Source of the DNA: Maratus speciosus
Lineage: Eukaryota; Arthropoda; Arachnida; Araneae; Salticidae
Direction of reading: 5' to 3'
Assembly (NCBI GenBank): GCA_963932465.1
Contig: OZ010790.1
Location: 347,597,087 to 347,661,086 of the forward strand
Length of the DNA: 64,000 nucleotides
Of the stretch, positions 60,052-64,000 are shown piece by piece. The notes beneath the pieces are model-generated. The model made no database searches. It was given only the letters and a program-made list of their open reading frames with translations, and was not told where the DNA came from. Made by a program: the position numbers and the translations under genes. How positions within the stretch are numbered: position 1 is the stretch's first letter; each line of letters starts with the position of its first letter.

Positions 60052-61528
60052 CAGGGTTGCTGGCTTTTAGCCAGGCCAAAAAAAGCCGGCCGGCTTTTTT
60101 TGGTTTTAACCACTTAAAAAAAGCCGGCTTTTATTGAAAGAAGCCAGTTTTTATTTTTTAAAGTTGGTTTACAGTAAATTTGTTTTAAATTTGGATCAAT
60201 TAATTTTTAATACATTTATAAATATTTTCTACTAAAAAAAATAATAGATAATAAATAATAATAATAATAGATATAAAAAAATAATATATCTTCTAGAAGA
60301 CAACTGTGAACGCATTATCTCTGGAAAAAAAAAAAAAAATATATATATATATAAACATTGAAAAGGATATATGTTAGGCTCCAAACTGGTGTTTTGAAAT
60401 TCTATATTATATAGCTCCACATATACTACACATTTTAAAGATTATATTTAATTAAAACTGTTCTGCTCAACAAGCGCAAAATGTTTTGACACATTTACAA
60501 ATTCATTTTTTAACGGAAAGATGTAAAATTCGAAAGCCTGACCATGAAACATGAAAGCGATTTGGAATCGAACTGTGTTTTCCATTTTTTGATCCATCAA
60601 TTACCTATTGAGCTATAAAGAGATTTTGATCACGTGACAAACATGTTTTTTCACCCTTTTCTGAGTGGTTTCTTTCGTGTGGAAATTCAGTTCAAAACGC
60701 TCACTTTGACACTATTTTCTGAAAAATCTATTGCGTTTGCAAAAAAAAAAAAAAAAAAAAACCAGAAAAAACAGTGCAATTACATAGTTTCTGAACAACA
60801 ACATCTGCTAGTTTCATGCATTTCTGAAAAAAAAAAAAAATTAAAACTTAGGTCAGAAAGTTGCCATTTTGGATTTAACAGCCTTAATGATAAAATATAA
60901 CATATCAAAATGGAAACGAGAAATTAGAAAAGATGTTTTATTTGAGGAGAGTGGTACATAAGTGTATAAAAAATAGAGCATTTAAACAAACAAAAAAAAA
61001 AATTCTCAAAATAAAATTTTGAAAAGCTTGTTGCTACGCATATTCATGCATATGCTATTCATAATGTTTTTAATAGTGAGAAATGGTGGTGTTTATTAAT
61101 ATGACTATGTATAATTTTAAATGTTTGCTAGAAATAAAATAAGACTTGTATATTAATAGCTCTTAAAATTAAGTAATAAAACATAACTAAGTAACCATTG
61201 TCCTCTTTAATTTTATAAAGCAGTAAAAATAATATGGCCCTTTTAAAATTTAGCAGACATATTTGCAATTCTGAATACAAATCACTAGCAAAATCATCTA
61301 AGTTTTATTCCAGTATTATGTCCTCATTATTGAGAAATTGGGTTACTTATTAAACTGTAAATCAATTAAATGTCATTAAAACTAATTAAAAACACTTTAA
61401 AATGTGTAGTTTATAATTACAATGCTTTATTGTATAAAAGCCAATTTTGGCCAAAAAAAGCCGGTTAAAACCAATAAAAGCCACCGGCCTGGCTTTTTTT
61501 AATTTTAGCCGGCTTTTTTGCAACCCTG
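60052..61528. mobile_element. hAT-type element, TSD atgtgtgt
   Basis: CAGGGTTGCTGGC is at the left and gcaaccctg at the right, with a perfect atgtgtgt duplication (60044-60051, 61529-61536). Subterminal aaaagccggc motifs occur on both sides. It is the intact reference for the broken element 3147-8498. A relic frame near 60634-60760 (plus) resembles minus-strand frames in 4093-8312 and 19756-22012. Confidence 0.85.
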
Positions 61529-61632
61529 ATGTGTGTAGTATGTTAATAACACATTTACTTATTAAATAAAATACAAATAACATTTTATTGTGTTTTTTAT
61601 TGTATGCACCTAACTGTTGGAATTTTGATTTA

Positions 61633-62140
61633 CAGTAGAAGATCTTTATAACGCAAACCTAAAAACACAAGGTTGTGCGCTATATAGAATTTTGCGTTAT
61701 ATGGATCACATTTCATACATCATTAAATTTACCTTGTAAACATGACCAAATAAATCTGAAACATATCAAAATACATTAGAGTATCTTTATACTGCATTTC
61801 TTGTTACCGGAGTTAATAAATTTTTGCATAATATAGATAATTCTACACAATGTTAAATTTACTTTAGAAACATGGCCCAATCCAAATATACCTGTATAAA
61901 ATCATTCATTATATTACTCATTTTCAGAAATGTTTATTGTAATAATAGCATTAAAAAGTTCTGAATTAATGATAGAAAGTTGAACTAATGTATCAAATTT
62001 AGTTTTCTAAAAAGTAGCAATTTTTTATAGTGGAAATACAGGTGCTTCTTAACTTCAAAGTTCATTGTTTGCATCTGAGAAGTTGTGCGGTATATGGAGA
62101 ATTGCGTTACATAGAATTGCATTATAAAGATCCTCTACTG
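61633..62140. mobile_element. TA-target MITE (pogo/Tigger-like)
   Basis: CAGTAGAAGATCTTTATAAC is at the left and ttataaagatcctctactg at the right, between TA dinucleotides (61631-61632, 62141-62142). It is the family of 45724-46415. Confidence 0.7.
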
Positions 62141-64000
62141 TAGTTATTTTTTATATAAAGAAAGTAATAGTAATTTGATTGATAATAGTGTTTATGAACA
62201 TATACAAATAATCTAAAAATATATTCTAAAAAGAATCAATATGATAATAGATTTTGTAGTTTTAAAGTGTAATTTTCTTGAATTTCGACTGCTTCCCTAT
62301 TCTTATCACGAATAGTTGGCTGGTATAAAACTCTGATTTATAGAAAAACGCATACATATACAACGATTATAGTTTATCTAGATTTCAAGAAAGTTTGAAA
62401 CATTATAGTGGCCACTAACTTTAAAAAGTGGCCACTAATGAAACTGAGTCTACCGGCCACTGGCTACTAACTCAATTTCCCAGTTTTCACCTATATTCAA
62501 TGGTTGTTCTGAATTAATTATGTCCCACATAATTATTAGTTCAACATTTTAAAAATAAAAGCTTCAAATCTAAAGCTTCAAAAATATATTTATTTTCTTT
62601 TTTGGCTAAAAAAGTCACATCCAGAAGAGACAAAAGTTCTTTATCTACAGATTCATAGTCAATAACAGTTGAAAATGTATTTCATTTACACTGAAATATT
62701 ACGAATTACGACTGAAAATATCAAATATATCTAGCACACATTCATATTTTGAAAATAAATATCAAATGCAGAAAATATGAAACATCTTGATATGTTGAAA
62801 ATAAATGTCAAGTAATATGAAAATATCAAAAATCTTGATATTTTGAAAATAAATATTGGATATATATTCATTGATATATATTAACGAACTCTCGCTATAT
62901 ATAAAGAATTATCAAAATTACATTTTATCTTTCAATGGCTGTTCTGAATTAACTGTCTAACATAATTATTAGCTCTACATTTAAAAATAAGTTTCAAACA
63001 TAAAGCTTGGAAAAGATTTGTTTTCTTCTTTTCCTAAAAAAGTTACTGCCAAAGGCAAAAGTAAATTATCTATAGATATAGAATGATACAGTCAATAATA
63101 TGTGGAAATTTCATTTACACTTGCTTTGAATGTGGAAAATATCAAAATTATCTCACTTGGTGATATTTTGAAAATAAATATCAAATATACAAAATATCAA
63201 ACATCTTGATATTTTGAAAATAAATATCAAGAATTTGAAAATATCGAAAATGTCAAAAATCTTGATATTTTAAAAATAAATATCGGATATATATCAAGAT
63301 ATATATCATGATATATATCCATTGATATATATTATATATCAACGAACCCTGACAGTTTCCATTTCAAACTTTGGATTTTGTTTAAAATTTGAATGCATAG
63401 AAGCTTGTTCAATCAAAGAAAATACCAGGAAGTCAGGTTTTGACTATAATTCCATTATTAAAACAATTCTGTTCAGAAATGGATATTGATGATGCCAGCA
63501 CCGAATATACATTGTTCATGCCCGTAGTTAAAAATGAAGACTAGTCAAATAGTGCAAACTTTTCTGAAAATTTTTTAATGGAGCATAACCATACGTTTCC
63601 AATAATTTCCAAAGTTATAAATGTTGAGCTTGCGCTGTGTGTCATAAGTTTACCTTGAGAAAGAGGATTCAGGCCCCAAAATTGAATAAAATATTAAATT
63701 CAGAATTTCATTTAACAATCCCAATGTTATGGACCCATGACATTTGGTTGAAAGTTGAAAAATAGACTGTATAAAAGCTTGACTTTCTTCCTTCTTTAAA
63801 TAAAAATAAATTTTGCATAATTATTCTGAGTTGCTGATTTAAATTGCTTCAGTGGTATTTTATCATGTCTGTATTAATGTAATTCTTTAAATAGCATGTA
63901 AAATAACAGAGGGTTTTAAATATTTTTTTTCGCCCTCCCAAATAACTCAACTCCCCCCCCCCCCCCCCCCCCCATTTATAAACGTTGGTAGGGAGACTCC

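Larger units (their letters stand above)
59502..62494. mobile_element. TATAGGTGAAAA TIR element nested in the previous hAT, TSD ttcaatg
   Basis: TATAGGTGAAAATTGG is at the left and ccagttttcacctata at the right, with ttcaatg repeated on both sides. The duplicated half at 62930 (tctttcaatggctgttctg) provides the uninterrupted site. Termini contain gtggcgatt and gtggccact repeats. It also holds two ~200-bp tandem units at 59720-60040. Confidence 0.65.
58979..63351. mobile_element. hAT-type element, TSD acagtttc, with a duplicated right half
   Basis: CAGGGTTCGCAGG is at the left and aacgaaccctg at the right, with a perfect acagtttc duplication (58971-58978, 63352-63359). Subterminal gatatatatcc and tgatattttgaaaataaata motifs are abundant. 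The right half exists twice (62495-62890 and 62930-63351). Confidence 0.85.

Noticed and set aside
1..64000. CRISPR arrays, operons, rRNA or tRNA genes
   Set aside because: The repeats are tandem or inverted transposon-linked arrays without spacers, and no clear structural RNA gene could be recognised by eye.

Overview
The window looks like nuclear DNA of an animal, probably an arthropod. It is strongly AT-rich, has no compact operon-like coding, carries GT-AG spliced exons separated by very long introns, and is packed with DNA transposons, Helitron-like elements, minisatellites and homopolymer runs. One repeat family (TIR AGGGTTCCGTAC) resembles a repeat I know from moth genomes. I cannot name the species.

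Only one host gene can be supported. It lies on the minus strand and is split into three coding exons, at 53532-53408, 38088-37945 and 2855-2219. The exons join in phase across introns of about 15.3 kb and 35.1 kb to give a 301-residue Ser/Lys/Arg-rich, probably nuclear protein that I do not recognise. A stop codon in frame just 5' of the first ATG, and a poly(A) signal followed by a GU-rich tract 98 bp after the stop, support both ends.

Almost everything else is mobile-element sequence inside or upstream of this gene. I find twelve hAT-type insertions with 8-bp target-site duplications (TSDs) readable in the sequence. Others are piggyBac-type TTAA MITEs, Tc1/mariner-type TA elements, an element with a 480-bp terminal inverted repeat (TIR), two families of Helitron/HINE-like elements with internal tandem arrays, and one element with a reverse transcriptase (RT) ORF whose catalytic aspartates are intact (47293-48315). 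The elements are nested several levels deep at 3147-8498, 18604-28271, 29938-37660, 38323-45710 and 58979-63351.

The most unusual theme is architecture. Many elements carry tandem arrays of 40-160 bp units in their interiors, sometimes mirrored into near-palindromes of 1.5 kb or more (24497-26469; 38654-44250). Sibling elements keep the same ends but carry different arrays (34616-36602), and several unrelated elements have one terminus tandemly duplicated.

Regions with nothing recognisable are 1-2074, 8507-9101, 10100-10870, 12003-13676, 29290-29937, 50900-51760, 52350-53400 and most of 53550-55690, apart from simple repeats.
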